Shown here: positions 1 through 5,967 of the stretch, piece by piece
Layout of the letters: the number at the start of each line of letters is the position of its first letter
How positions within the stretch are numbered: position 1 is the first letter of the stretch
DNA from: Bacillota bacterium
GTDB lineage: Bacteria; Bacillota; Clostridia; Lachnospirales; Cellulosilyticaceae
Reading direction: 5' to 3'
Assembly (NCBI GenBank): GCA_023412455.1
Contig: JAEYNQ010000255.1
Coordinates: 1 to 7,975 of the forward strand
Length of the DNA stretch: 7,975 nucleotides
Position numbers and translations under genes: made by a program
Notes under the pieces: model-generated
The model's input: the letters and a program-made list of their open reading frames with translations, nothing else
Told to the model about the DNA's origin: nothing
The model's database searches: none

Positions 1-1029
1 ATAGGAATAACTTTTGAGAAAGAGAACATAGACACTTTAGATGCAAAAGGTGAAGTGCTTTTAACCATTCTAAGTTCCCTTGCACAAGAAGAGAGCAGAT
101 CCATAAGTGAGAACTCGACTTGGGGCATTAGAAGACGCTTTGAAGAGGGGAAAGTTGCTTTAAATCATAATAGGTTCTTGGGCTATGACAAAGATGAAGC
201 TGGGAACCTTATCATTAATGAAAAACAAGCTAAGATAGTAAGACGTATTTATATAGAGTTTCTGAATGGCAAAGGGACTTCACATATTGCTAGGGAGTTA
301 GAGCAGGATAAAATTAAAGGCTGCTCTGGAAATACTAAGTGGTATGACAGTACCGTCAAGAGCATATTGCAAAATGAAAAATACAAAGGAGATGCACTAC
401 TCCAAAAGACTTATACGGTAGATTTTTTAAGTAAGAAAAGAGAACTAAATAATGGTGAAGTGCCACAGTATTATGTAGAAGAAAGCCACCCAGCTATCAT
501 AGAGTCTGAAACCTGGGAATGTGTACAACTTGAAGTTGATAGAAGAAAAGCATATATGGTGGAGCATTATATGAAAGCGTATGACCGTAATGCAGATACC
601 AGTCCTTTTGCAGGAAAGGTTATATGTGGAAAATGCAATCATACCTTTAGGAGAAAGGTATGGCACTCATCATCAAAAGGTAATAGATATATTTGGCAGT
701 GCAGTGAACGGTATAAAGAAAAGGGAGTTAAGGGGTGTGGAAGTGGACATATAGATAGTGAGGTACTTAGTCAATCATTTATTGAGGTGTGGAACACTTT
801 GGTGAATAACAAAGAAGATTTTATAGAGAAATGGAAAGAGGTAAGTAATAATGATTTGTTGAAAAAATATAGAGCAGATCAGTTGATACAACTTGTTAAA
901 AAAATTGGTTTGCTCACTGCTTTTAATAGTGAATTGATGCAAAGTGTTTTAGAGAGCATAACGGTATTTGAGGATGGTAAATTAGTAGCAAGATTGTTAG
1001 AAGGTACTGAACTTGAATGTGAAATGTAA
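1..1029 (+). CDS. Large serine recombinase, C-terminal part (5' end outside window)
   Basis: Site-specific DNA recombinase of the large serine family, which catalyses integration and excision of mobile elements. The frame is open from base 1, so the gene begins upstream and the N-terminal resolvase domain with the catalytic serine is not visible; the GTG at 55 is an internal Val codon. The first visible residues (GITFEKENIDTLDAKGE, then SSLAQEESRSISEN) match the end of the resolvase domain and the linker helix of this family. Next come the Recombinase domain (about visible residues 40-145, with a GYDKDEAGNLIINEKQAK-type motif) and a recombinase zinc ribbon with cysteines at visible residues 209, 212, 234 and 246 (CxxC-x21-C-x11-C). 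The C-terminal segment is short, without a long coiled coil, and ends in a family-typical acidic tail. The visible part shows no frameshift or internal stop. Such genes usually sit near one end of their element, so an attachment site may be close, but none can be identified by eye. Confidence 0.95.
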   Translation: MGITFEKENIDTLDAKGEVLLTILSSLAQEESRSISENSTWGIRRRFEEGKVALNHNRFLGYDKDEAGNLIINEKQAKIVRRIYIEFLNGKGTSHIARELEQDKIKGCSGNTKWYDSTVKSILQNEKYKGDALLQKTYTVDFLSKKRELNNGEVPQYYVEESHPAIIESETWECVQLEVDRRKAYMVEHYMKAYDRNADTSPFAGKVICGKCNHTFRRKVWHSSSKGNRYIWQCSERYKEKGVKGCGSGHIDSEVLSQSFIEVWNTLVNNKEDFIEKWKEVSNNDLLKKYRADQLIQLVKKIGLLTAFNSELMQSVLESITVFEDGKLVARLLEGTELECEM

Positions 1030-1040
1030 TATAGTATTGT

Positions 1041-1083
1041 AATCCCACTAGGAACTTCAGAGTATCTTGGTGGGATTTTTTTT
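1041..1083 (+). terminator. Rho-independent terminator after the recombinase
   Basis: AATCCCAC (1041-1048) pairs perfectly with GTGGGATT (1070-1077). The stem can extend inward through T-G, A-T, G-T and G-C pairs (1049-1052 with 1066-1069). An uninterrupted run of eight T (1076-1083) overlaps the end of the stem. The hairpin starts 11 bp after the TAA of the recombinase gene and should end its transcript, separating it from the genes at 1160 onward. Confidence 0.9.
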
Positions 1084-1159
1084 GTTTAGTGTATATGACT
1101 GGTGCTTAATGGAAATAAATCAAATATAAATAGATATTTATAGAAAGGATGAGAGTAGG

Positions 1160-1855
1160 TTGGAAATTTGTTTAGATGAGACGAATGTTTTTGATGAAGC
1201 ACTTGATAGAAAAGTGGAGGATGTTATTGTAGCAAATAAAGACAGGTTTGTTAATGATAAAGATTATGTCTTGAAAATGAGTTTTCATGTAGAACTATTA
1301 AATGATGATAGATTTAATAGTTTCTTTCTTTTACACTGTAATGAAGCTATAAAGAAGGATGATGATAAAATTCATAAAGTACTTAGTTGGCAACTGAACA
1401 AAGTATGTGCAGTGTTAGAAAAACAAGGAATTAATTCATATCGTAATACTATTCAAGGGGTTGAGCTGGACAAGCCGGATACCATAAGAATAGTATTAAT
1501 AGAAGAAGCTAAATTAGCTGAGGAGCCAGTTAAAAAAAGAAAGGCAAAACGAATGAAGATCAATAGTATAATGCCAAATAGAAAAGCTACTCAAGAGAGG
1601 ATGAATTATGCAGTAAATGATTATATGAATAGCAGATTTTTACATTTATATCATATTTTACAAGATAACAAAAAGCTGATGTCCTATTTGCTTGAAATTG
1701 AACCAACAGATGATATTAATACTTTATATAGTGTTTTTTGTGAAACGTATGGGAACTTACTTTTTTTAACTACAGAAGAAGATAAAAAAATTAGGCAATT
1801 GATATGTGAAAAGGCAAAAAGAGCAGTAGATAGATATGTTAAAGAAAATAACTGA
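1160..1855 (+). CDS. Hypothetical protein, 231 aa, TTG start
   Basis: I do not recognise this protein. The frame runs 231 codons without interruption. TTG at 1160 is the start that best fits an upstream purine stretch (GAAAGGATGAGAGTAGG, 1143-1159); the ATG at 1149 is in another frame and stops after eight codons. The protein is charged and soluble, with no signal peptide or membrane segment visible. An acidic N-terminal half (about residues 1-120) is followed by a strongly basic patch (about 125-133, KKRKAKRMK) and a more helical C-terminal half with alternating Lys/Glu and Leu/Tyr. The basic patch could contact nucleic acid, but that is inference. It lies 58 bp upstream of an HTH-like gene on the same strand, so co-transcription is plausible. 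No clear promoter was found, only an isolated TATAAA at 1125-1130 without a good -35. Confidence 0.7.
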   Translation: MEICLDETNVFDEALDRKVEDVIVANKDRFVNDKDYVLKMSFHVELLNDDRFNSFFLLHCNEAIKKDDDKIHKVLSWQLNKVCAVLEKQGINSYRNTIQGVELDKPDTIRIVLIEEAKLAEEPVKKRKAKRMKINSIMPNRKATQERMNYAVNDYMNSRFLHLYHILQDNKKLMSYLLEIEPTDDINTLYSVFCETYGNLLFLTTEEDKKIRQLICEKAKRAVDRYVKENN

Positions 1856-1913
1856 TGATATTATATTGTTATGATAGATATATGCAATGTAAATTACTTT
1901 CAGGAGGAGTTGT

Positions 1914-2243
1914 GTGGTGGCAAAATATACAGATGATGAGATTAGAAGTATAACAAAAATTACGTGTAAAATTGCTGGTGATTATTTAGGAATATCCCCC
2001 ATGGCTGTAAGCATTGGAATGAGAAATGATTTGTTGCCAATTGGATTTGCAGTTCACAATGAAGATCGTTATACAGACAGCTGGAGTTATCACATTATTG
2101 ATGAACGACTAATTGCATATAAGTATGGGAAGATATCGGAAGTTCAAGTGCAAAATATTGAAAAGAATCTTGAGACAATTATAAGGCAATTTCAAGAAAT
2201 GAAAAAAGACTTGCTTTTTATCTTAAGCGAAGACGCAAAATAG
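1914..2243 (+). CDS. Small HTH / excisionase-like DNA-binding protein, 109 aa
   Basis: Probable small DNA-binding protein. AGGAGG (1902-1907) lies 6 nt before GTG at 1914; a second in-frame GTG at 1917 is also possible (9 nt). Residues about 17-42 (ITCKIAGDYLGISPMAVSIG, then MRNDLLPIG) have the pattern of an excisionase/MerR-like helix-turn-helix: a helix with Ala-Gly-Asp-Tyr-Leu, a turn at Gly-Ile, a second helix, then a LP-x-G turn. A wing-like strand follows (SWSYHI, about 56-61) and then ERLIAYKYGK. This layout is common in small accessory proteins of phages and conjugative elements in Firmicutes, where they help excision or act as regulators. The C-terminal third is a charged helix. The target site is unknown. 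The family assignment rests on pattern only, and it could equally be a generic small transposon-borne HTH protein. Confidence 0.65.
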   Translation: MVAKYTDDEIRSITKITCKIAGDYLGISPMAVSIGMRNDLLPIGFAVHNEDRYTDSWSYHIIDERLIAYKYGKISEVQVQNIEKNLETIIRQFQEMKKDLLFILSEDAK

Positions 2244-2278
2244 GTGATATTGATTTGTTTGAATATGCGTTTTCGCTT
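2225..2278 (+). other. Long hairpin across the stop codon of the 1914-2243 gene
   Basis: AAGCGAAGACGCA (2225-2237) pairs with TGCGTTTTCGCTT (2266-2278) over 13 bp with a single G-T wobble and a 28-nt loop. The left arm encodes the last residues of the upstream protein and the loop holds its TAG stop. Only four T (2277-2280) follow, so this is a weak terminator at best. It could instead be an attenuator or an mRNA-stabilising structure ahead of the AGGAGG at 2301. Confidence 0.55.
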
Positions 2279-2315
2279 TTCGACTATAAGGAAGATAAAG
2301 AGGAGGAAGATATAA

Positions 2316-3643
2316 ATGAGCGTTAAAGATACTGTTGTTTTCAAACGAAAAGATCTTTATCAAGAACTGTGGGAGATTTCTGCCAGTGGTATAGCAAAAA
2401 AGCATAATTTAAATTATGGAAGATTACTTATAAGTTGTCGTGAAGCTCAAATTCCGATTCCACCTTCTGGGTACTGGACTAAGCTTGCTTGTGGTAAAGC
2501 AGCAAAAAAAATTGAACTACCAGATTCTTATATTGAAGAAGTGGAATTACTATTGGCAGGCAGCAAAGTAAAAAAGTGCTGGTTGTTGATAATAAAGAAG
2601 AATTCATAGCACTTCCTAAAACAAAAGAATCTAGGGAAGTCGATGAAAAAACAGTAGATATAAATGGTAAAGTAACAGATCTTATCGTAGATGAAAAATA
2701 TGGAGTTCTTAAATTTTTACCAGCTGATGAGAGAGTGAAGGTAATAGAGGCTATACAGAACATAAAGATGGAGAATAGAACAAACCCACATCCAATGCTA
2801 GTAGCATACAGAAAGAAAATTGCAGAATGGGAAAAGATAAAAAAGACAAATGAGTCAAAAGGATATTATCGTAATAATAGTTCTGAAAACATTGAGCCCA
2901 CATACTTTAAAGAAGTATCGTCCGAATCAATGCAGAGAGTTGCATGTATATTAGATGTATTGTTTAGGACAGTAGAAAAGCTAGGTGGAAAAGTTAATAA
3001 TGATTTATCAATGACTATCCGAAAAGATATTGTGTCTATACACTTTGCTGAAGGAAAAGATAAAGTTCCGCATGTAATGACAAAACAAGAGGCTCAGCAG
3101 ATGCTAATATATAAAGACGCGTTATAACAGCATAAATGGGCTTCAGAACTTAGAATACGTAAATATGATGAATTATATAATGGTCAGTTGCGTGTTACAT
3201 TTAAACAAGGCAAGTATTTTAGAGATAGTGATGAAAAGAAACTAGAAGATCGGTTAGATGAAATCTTAATTCAAATTTACAAGTTATCAGAAGAATATCG
3301 AGTTGCTCGTGAAAAACGAGAAGAAGAGCATCGCCAATATCTTGAAGCAGAACGTATTCGAGAAGAAAAGAAAAAGCAATATGAAGCTGAAATAATAAAA
3401 ACTAAAGAATTATTGAATCAGGTAAATGATTATCAAAAGGCTTGTGAAATTAGAGCTTATATACAAGCGGTTATCAACTATAATGAACTAAATGAAGAGA
3501 TAGAAAAATGGGTAAAATGGGCTTCGGAAAAGGCCGATTGGTTTAACCCAGCAATTGCTAAAGAAGATGATTTTTTTGGAAAAAGAGAACACTATAAATC
3601 AGAAGAAGAAAAAGATATTTTTTATAAGAAGAGATATTGGTAG
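2316..3643 (+). pseudogene. Broken gene: HTH plus coiled-coil protein, one phase change and one in-frame TAA
   Basis: One ancestral gene of about 440 codons that no longer reads through. ATG at 2316 has AGGAGG 9 nt upstream (2301-2306). Piece 1 (2316 to about 2576) has the N-terminal hallmark of a widespread uncharacterised family: KDLYQELWE, a short HTH-like segment (GIAKKHNLNYGRLL), then IPIPPSGYW-TKLACGK (residues 46-61). Family continuity then moves into the -1 frame at 2576 (VLVVDNKEEF) and runs to TAA at 3125-3127. Past that TAA the same frame stays open without interruption (QHKWASELRIRKYDELYNG and onward) to TAG at 3641. This last part contains the family's Glu/Arg-rich coiled coil (about 3290-3420), the IRAYIQAV motif and a WASEKADWFNP tail. 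Starts at 2576 (GTG) and 3188 (TTG) lack ribosome binding sites, so the pieces are not separate genes. The family's function is unknown to me. A 1-nt loss in the A tract plus a nonsense mutation is simplest; frameshifting at 2570-2576 is an alternative for the first break. Confidence 0.8.
2570..2576 (+). other. A-AAA-AAG slippery heptamer at the phase change
   Basis: In the frame of the ATG at 2316 the codons read GTA-AAA-AAG-TGC, so A AAA AAG is in exactly the phase used for -1 frameshifting in E. coli dnaX. A one-base backward slip would continue as AAA-AAA-GTG into the frame that carries on the protein family. A 7-bp inverted repeat (AAGTGCT 2574-2580 with AGCACTT 2608-2614) overlaps the heptamer rather than lying 5-9 nt downstream, and no good Shine-Dalgarno stimulator precedes it. 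It may simply be a homopolymer that lost one A. Confidence 0.4.
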
Positions 3644-3647
3644 TTTT

Positions 3648-3683
3648 ATCATGTTAGTGAATGCAAGTTGCATGACATATGAT
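3648..3683 (+). repeat. Nested inverted repeat after the broken gene
   Basis: The centre is ATGCAA-G-TTGCAT (3661-3673), a perfect 13-bp palindrome. Around it, ATCATGT (3648-3654) can pair with ACATATGAT (3675-3683) with a 2-nt bulge. No T run follows, so a DNA-binding site is more likely than a terminator. Confidence 0.4.
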
Positions 3684-3794
3684 ACTTAATATGAGGTTGA
3701 CTTTGGTAAATTAATCTGAGTTGACCTATTTTTTGATATTCCACAGATAGTCAAAGATGCATGTAAATATTATTGGAGGAGATAATAATATAAG

Positions 3795-3837
3795 TTGTCA
3801 TATATTTTTCAATAATGTGAGTTGATTTTTATGACAA
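3795..3837 (+). promoter_or_regulatory. Inverted repeat, probable operator of the XRE operon
   Basis: TTGTCATA (3795-3802) and TATGACAA (3830-3837) form a perfect 8-bp inverted repeat separated by 27 bp. The right arm sits between the -35 (3822-3827) and -10 (3845-3850) of the promoter, where a bound protein would block RNA polymerase. An XRE repressor is encoded 44 bp downstream, so autoregulation is the natural reading (inference). An octamer TGAGTTGA also occurs twice here, at 3717-3724 and at 3818-3825 overlapping the -35; a related TGAGGTTGA lies at 3692-3700. Confidence 0.5.
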
Positions 3838-3850
3838 TAGAGCATATAAT
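3822..3850 (+). promoter_or_regulatory. Sigma-A-type promoter of the XRE-metalloprotease-PIN operon
   Basis: TTGATT (3822-3827), a 17-nt spacer, then a perfect TATAAT (3845-3850). Transcription should start near 3857, leaving a leader of about 24 nt. That leader holds the ribosome binding site AAGGAG (3867-3872), 8 nt before the ATG at 3881. Confidence 0.75.
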
Positions 3851-3880
3851 AATATTGAGCTAATAAAAGGAGAGAGGAAT

Positions 3881-4210
3881 ATGTTAAATACTATTGAAGT
3901 AGGAAAAAATATTAAAGAAATGCGTATAAACCTAGGATTATCACAGAAAAATATCGCAGAATATTTAAATGTAGACCAAAGTTATGTATCATTATTAGAA
4001 GAAGGAAAGCGACAAATTAGCTCAGATATGTTAGAAGCTTTAGCAACACTATTTTGCTGTGAAATTACACACCTATTATCTGATGATGTACCGGAGGCAC
4101 CTTATAAAATTGCTTTTAGAACAACAACATTAGGAGTACAAGAGCTTAAAGCATTAGCAGTTATAAGTAGGATTGCACTTAACCAGGTACAGATGGATAG
4201 ACTAAATTAG
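3881..4210 (+). CDS. XRE-family helix-turn-helix regulator / antitoxin
   Basis: Transcription regulator of 109 aa. Residues about 7-66 form a classic HTH_3 (Cro/C1/XRE) domain: VGKNIKEMRINLGLSQKNIA, then EYLNVDQSYVSLLEEGKRQI, with the recognition helix around Gln33-Leu39 and a final helix ending ITHLLS. A short C-terminal tail (about 74-109, KIAFR then ALAVISRIALNQ) is likely the dimer or partner-binding part. ATG at 3881 has AAGGAG 8 nt upstream, and the gene follows a strong promoter with an inverted repeat in its spacer. The metalloprotease gene starts 15 bp after its stop, and that gene's ribosome binding site overlaps this stop codon. In known XRE-ImmA pairs (for example ImmR-ImmA of ICEBs1) the regulator represses nearby promoters and is removed by the protease. 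Here it is the likely autorepressor and antitoxin of the operon. The HTH call is firm; the antitoxin role is inferred from context. Confidence 0.92.
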   Translation: MLNTIEVGKNIKEMRINLGLSQKNIAEYLNVDQSYVSLLEEGKRQISSDMLEALATLFCCEITHLLSDDVPEAPYKIAFRTTTLGVQELKALAVISRIALNQVQMDRLN

Positions 4211-4225
4211 GAGGGGTCTTAATGT

Positions 4226-4978
4226 ATGCTAGATAAATTAACTTTAAGAGATAGGGCATATAGTATTAGAGAGCAGTATGGTAAAGATACAGAGTCTCCA
4301 GTAGATATATTTGCATTGGTTCATAACATTGAAAAACTAACTATTGTAATGTATCCACTTGGTGAAAAAATAAGCGGAGCTTGTTTGTCAAATGGAGAAT
4401 CTTCAGTTATTGCTATAAACTCTGCAATGTCAAGAGGAAGACAGCGGTTTTCGTTAGCACATGAGTTATATCATTTGTTTTTTGATAATGATATGAAGTC
4501 AATTATATGCTCGACGCAGATTGGTGAAAAACTTGATATTGAAAAAGAAGCTGACCAGTTTGCATCATATTTTCTTGTACCACCAGGATCGCTCTATCAA
4601 AAAATTAGAAGAATACAGCAAGATCATAAAATACTAACAATTCAAGATGTAGTTCACTTAGAACAATATTATGGTGTTAGTAGAAAAGCTATGCTTTATA
4701 GGTTAAAAGATGAAAAAATTATAACTGATGAACAGGCTAAAGAAATGGAAACGAATGTTTCAGCTGTTGCAACTACTCTAGGATATAATACAGACTTGTA
4801 TAGACCACTTCCAGAAAAAGACCAAATGAAAACACTAGGATATTACATTACTATAGCAGAAAAATTATTGGATGAAGATAAAATATCAAATGGAAAGTAT
4901 GAAGAATGGCTCCTTGATGGTTTTAGAGATGACATAGTGTATGGGGAAGAACCAGAGGGGGGCGAACTCATTGACTGA
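4226..4978 (+). CDS. ImmA/IrrE-like zinc metalloprotease (M78, DUF955)
   Basis: Probable Zn-dependent peptidase of 250 aa acting on the XRE partner. Residues 79-83 are HELYH, the HExxH zinc-binding and catalytic motif, preceded by RFSLA as usual in this family. The likely third ligand is Glu108 in EKEADQFA, followed by the family's SYFLVPP (114-120). The N-terminal part (about 20-70) matches the DUF955 fold start: PVDIFALVHN and a strand ending SVIAINS. Residues about 130-165 resemble the helical QDVVHLEQYYGVSRKAMLYRL segment. An additional C-terminal region (about 175-250) rich in Lys, Asp and Tyr may bind a partner. ATG at 4226 is the first possible start, since an in-frame TAA lies just upstream. 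The nearby AGGAGG (4209-4214) is 11 nt away and is better placed for a 4-codon out-of-frame ORF at 4222. The PIN gene overlaps its 3' end. No catalytic residue appears to be missing. Confidence 0.9.
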   Translation: MLDKLTLRDRAYSIREQYGKDTESPVDIFALVHNIEKLTIVMYPLGEKISGACLSNGESSVIAINSAMSRGRQRFSLAHELYHLFFDNDMKSIICSTQIGEKLDIEKEADQFASYFLVPPGSLYQKIRRIQQDHKILTIQDVVHLEQYYGVSRKAMLYRLKDEKIITDEQAKEMETNVSAVATTLGYNTDLYRPLPEKDQMKTLGYYITIAEKLLDEDKISNGKYEEWLLDGFRDDIVYGEEPEGGELID

Positions 4979-5510
4979 TAATTTATTTTTTGATGCAGAC
5001 TGTATCTCGGCGTTCCTATGGGTAAATGAACAGAGTATTGTAGCACAACTTTATTCAGGCAAGATAATAATTCCTAAAACTGTCTACAATGAATTATCAT
5101 ACCCAAGGACGCCACATCTCAAACAAAGAATTGATGTAATGATTGCCAATGGTGATGCGATAACACAAGAACTCATGATTGATAATCCGGAATATGAAGA
5201 ATATATTAAGATGACAACTAATCCAGATACAGGATATAAGTTAATAGGTAATGGAGAAGCGGTCGCAATAGCTTTGGCTAAACAAACTAATGGAATACTT
5301 GCAAGCAATAATTTACGAGATGTAAAGGGATATGTGGATAAATATGGGCTGAGAATGACTACTACTGCTGATATTTTGGTCGAAGCATATAACAAAACAA
5401 TAATAACAGAACAGCAAGGTAATCAAATATGGGAGCAGATGTTAGCACGAAAAAGGAAGTTAGGAGCAAATAGTTTTACAGATTATCTTACATCCCATAA
5501 TATAAAGTAA
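4971..5510 (+). CDS. PIN-like nuclease, probable toxin of the operon
   Basis: Predicted PIN-fold ribonuclease of 179 aa. The start is taken as TTG at 4971: AGGGGGG (4956-4962) lies 8 nt upstream and the first codons lead straight into the first strand. An ATG at 4941 would add ten residues but has no comparable site. The first strand is LFFDADCISAFLW, with Asp8/Asp10 as the acidic residue of PIN strand 1. Glu41 (YNEL) and Glu96 in GNGEAVAIALA give the next acidic positions. The fourth region reads ILASNNLRDV, with Asn-Asn where many PIN proteins have Asp-Asp and Asp117 nearby, so that site may be atypical. A C-terminal helix region ends KRKLGANSFTDYLTSH. TTG overlaps the last 8 bp of the metalloprotease gene, which implies translational coupling. 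With XRE and ImmA-like partners this is most likely a toxin, though a role in regulation or phage defence is possible. The PIN fold is recognised from pattern; toxicity is inferred. Confidence 0.85.
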   Translation: MTDNLFFDADCISAFLWVNEQSIVAQLYSGKIIIPKTVYNELSYPRTPHLKQRIDVMIANGDAITQELMIDNPEYEEYIKMTTNPDTGYKLIGNGEAVAIALAKQTNGILASNNLRDVKGYVDKYGLRMTTTADILVEAYNKTIITEQQGNQIWEQMLARKRKLGANSFTDYLTSHNIK

Positions 5511-5522
5511 ACTTACATAAAA

Positions 5523-5553
5523 TTGAGAATTACTTAGATAATATGGATATAAT
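5523..5553 (+). promoter_or_regulatory. Weak candidate promoter downstream of the PIN gene
   Basis: TTGAGA (5523-5528), a 19-nt spacer, and a perfect TATAAT (5548-5553). The spacer is longer than ideal and no extended -10 TG is correctly placed. Its interest is that no gene but a strong terminator follows. Confidence 0.3.
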
Positions 5554-5698
5554 ATTCTTTAAAACAAAGGGGGTAGAGGGGGGTAAAAACCGAAATCTCG
5601 AATATGTATAGTAGATATTTTGCCAATTAGTTTCTACTTAAAGTCCAAAGGCACGTTGAGACGGTAGTGAAGCTGAGTAGATAAACCCTAGTAATACC

Positions 5699-5741
5699 AA
5701 GGCTTAGAGCAATTATGCTTTAAGCCTTTTAATGTTTTTTT
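5699..5741 (+). terminator. Strong Rho-independent terminator
   Basis: AAGGCTTAGAGCA (5699-5711) pairs with TGCTTTAAGCCTT (5716-5728) over 13 bp with one G-T wobble around a 4-nt ATTA loop. T-rich sequence follows, ending in seven T (5735-5741). It lies 188 bp after the PIN stop codon, so it ends either the toxin-operon transcript or a separate short RNA. Confidence 0.9.
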
Positions 5742-5791
5742 GGGTAGTTTTAGAGCAGATATATGTCCCAAAATGAGTAGGGGGCACAATT

Positions 5792-5848
5792 ATGAGTAAG
5801 ATAGATAATCAAAATTTAAGTATGGCAATACATAGAAATTTAGTTTAG
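5792..5848 (+). CDS. 18-codon ORF, possible remnant of a longer gene
   Basis: ATG at 5792 is preceded by AGGGGG (5779-5784) at 7 nt, a spacing typical of a real start. The frame reads MSKIDNQNLSMAIHRNLV and then TAG; sequence past the stop gives no recognisable continuation. The start looks like the beginning of a normal bacterial protein, so a truncated gene is more likely than a functional micropeptide. Nothing else supports expression. Confidence 0.25.
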   Translation: MSKIDNQNLSMAIHRNLV

Positions 5849-5967
5849 AATATTCTTATAATTACAAACTTGAAAGAATGATTCGTTACTACTCAATATA
5901 CGGAGAGTGTTATTATTTGCCAAATTTACACGGTGTTCTATAGAATACGTATAGGAGGATTAGATAT

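Larger units (their letters stand above)
5511..5967. other. Gene-poor interval with possible short RNA and gene relics
   Basis: No solid protein gene is visible in this 457-bp stretch. It contains, in order: a TATAAT (5548-5553) with a weak TTGAGA 19 bp upstream; two G runs, GGGGG (5569-5573) and GGGGGG (5578-5583), striking in such AT-rich DNA; about 115 bp without usable reading frames; a strong terminator hairpin (5699-5741); and an 18-codon ORF with a good ribosome binding site (5792-5848). The TATAAT-to-terminator arrangement would give an RNA of about 180 nt. Alternatively this is scar tissue of a lost gene or element. Confidence 0.5.

Noticed and set aside
3188..3643. Separate gene starting with TTG at 3188.
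   Set aside because: No ribosome binding site is present, and the same frame is open and family-like from the TAA at 3125 onward, so this is the 3' part of the broken gene.
3775..3795. GGAGGA at 3775-3780 as a ribosome binding site for a leader peptide.
   Set aside because: No start codon follows at a usable distance; the TTG at 3795 gives only six codons and is too far away.
5084..5395. Open frame of 103 codons on the minus strand within the PIN gene, and similar minus-strand frames elsewhere.
   Set aside because: They lie opposite well-supported genes, have no ribosome binding sites and show no recognisable protein features.
5747..5773. Sequence that begins GTTTTAGAGC and ends TCCCAAAA, resembling the two ends of a type II-A CRISPR repeat.
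   Set aside because: It is a single copy of about 27 nt rather than 36, with no second repeat, no spacers and no cas gene in the window. The match at both ends may be coincidence.
5917..5944. TTGCCA-16-TATAGA as promoter of the EcsC gene.
   Set aside because: The predicted start near 5951 leaves almost no leader before AGGAGG, and both boxes are imperfect, so support is too weak.
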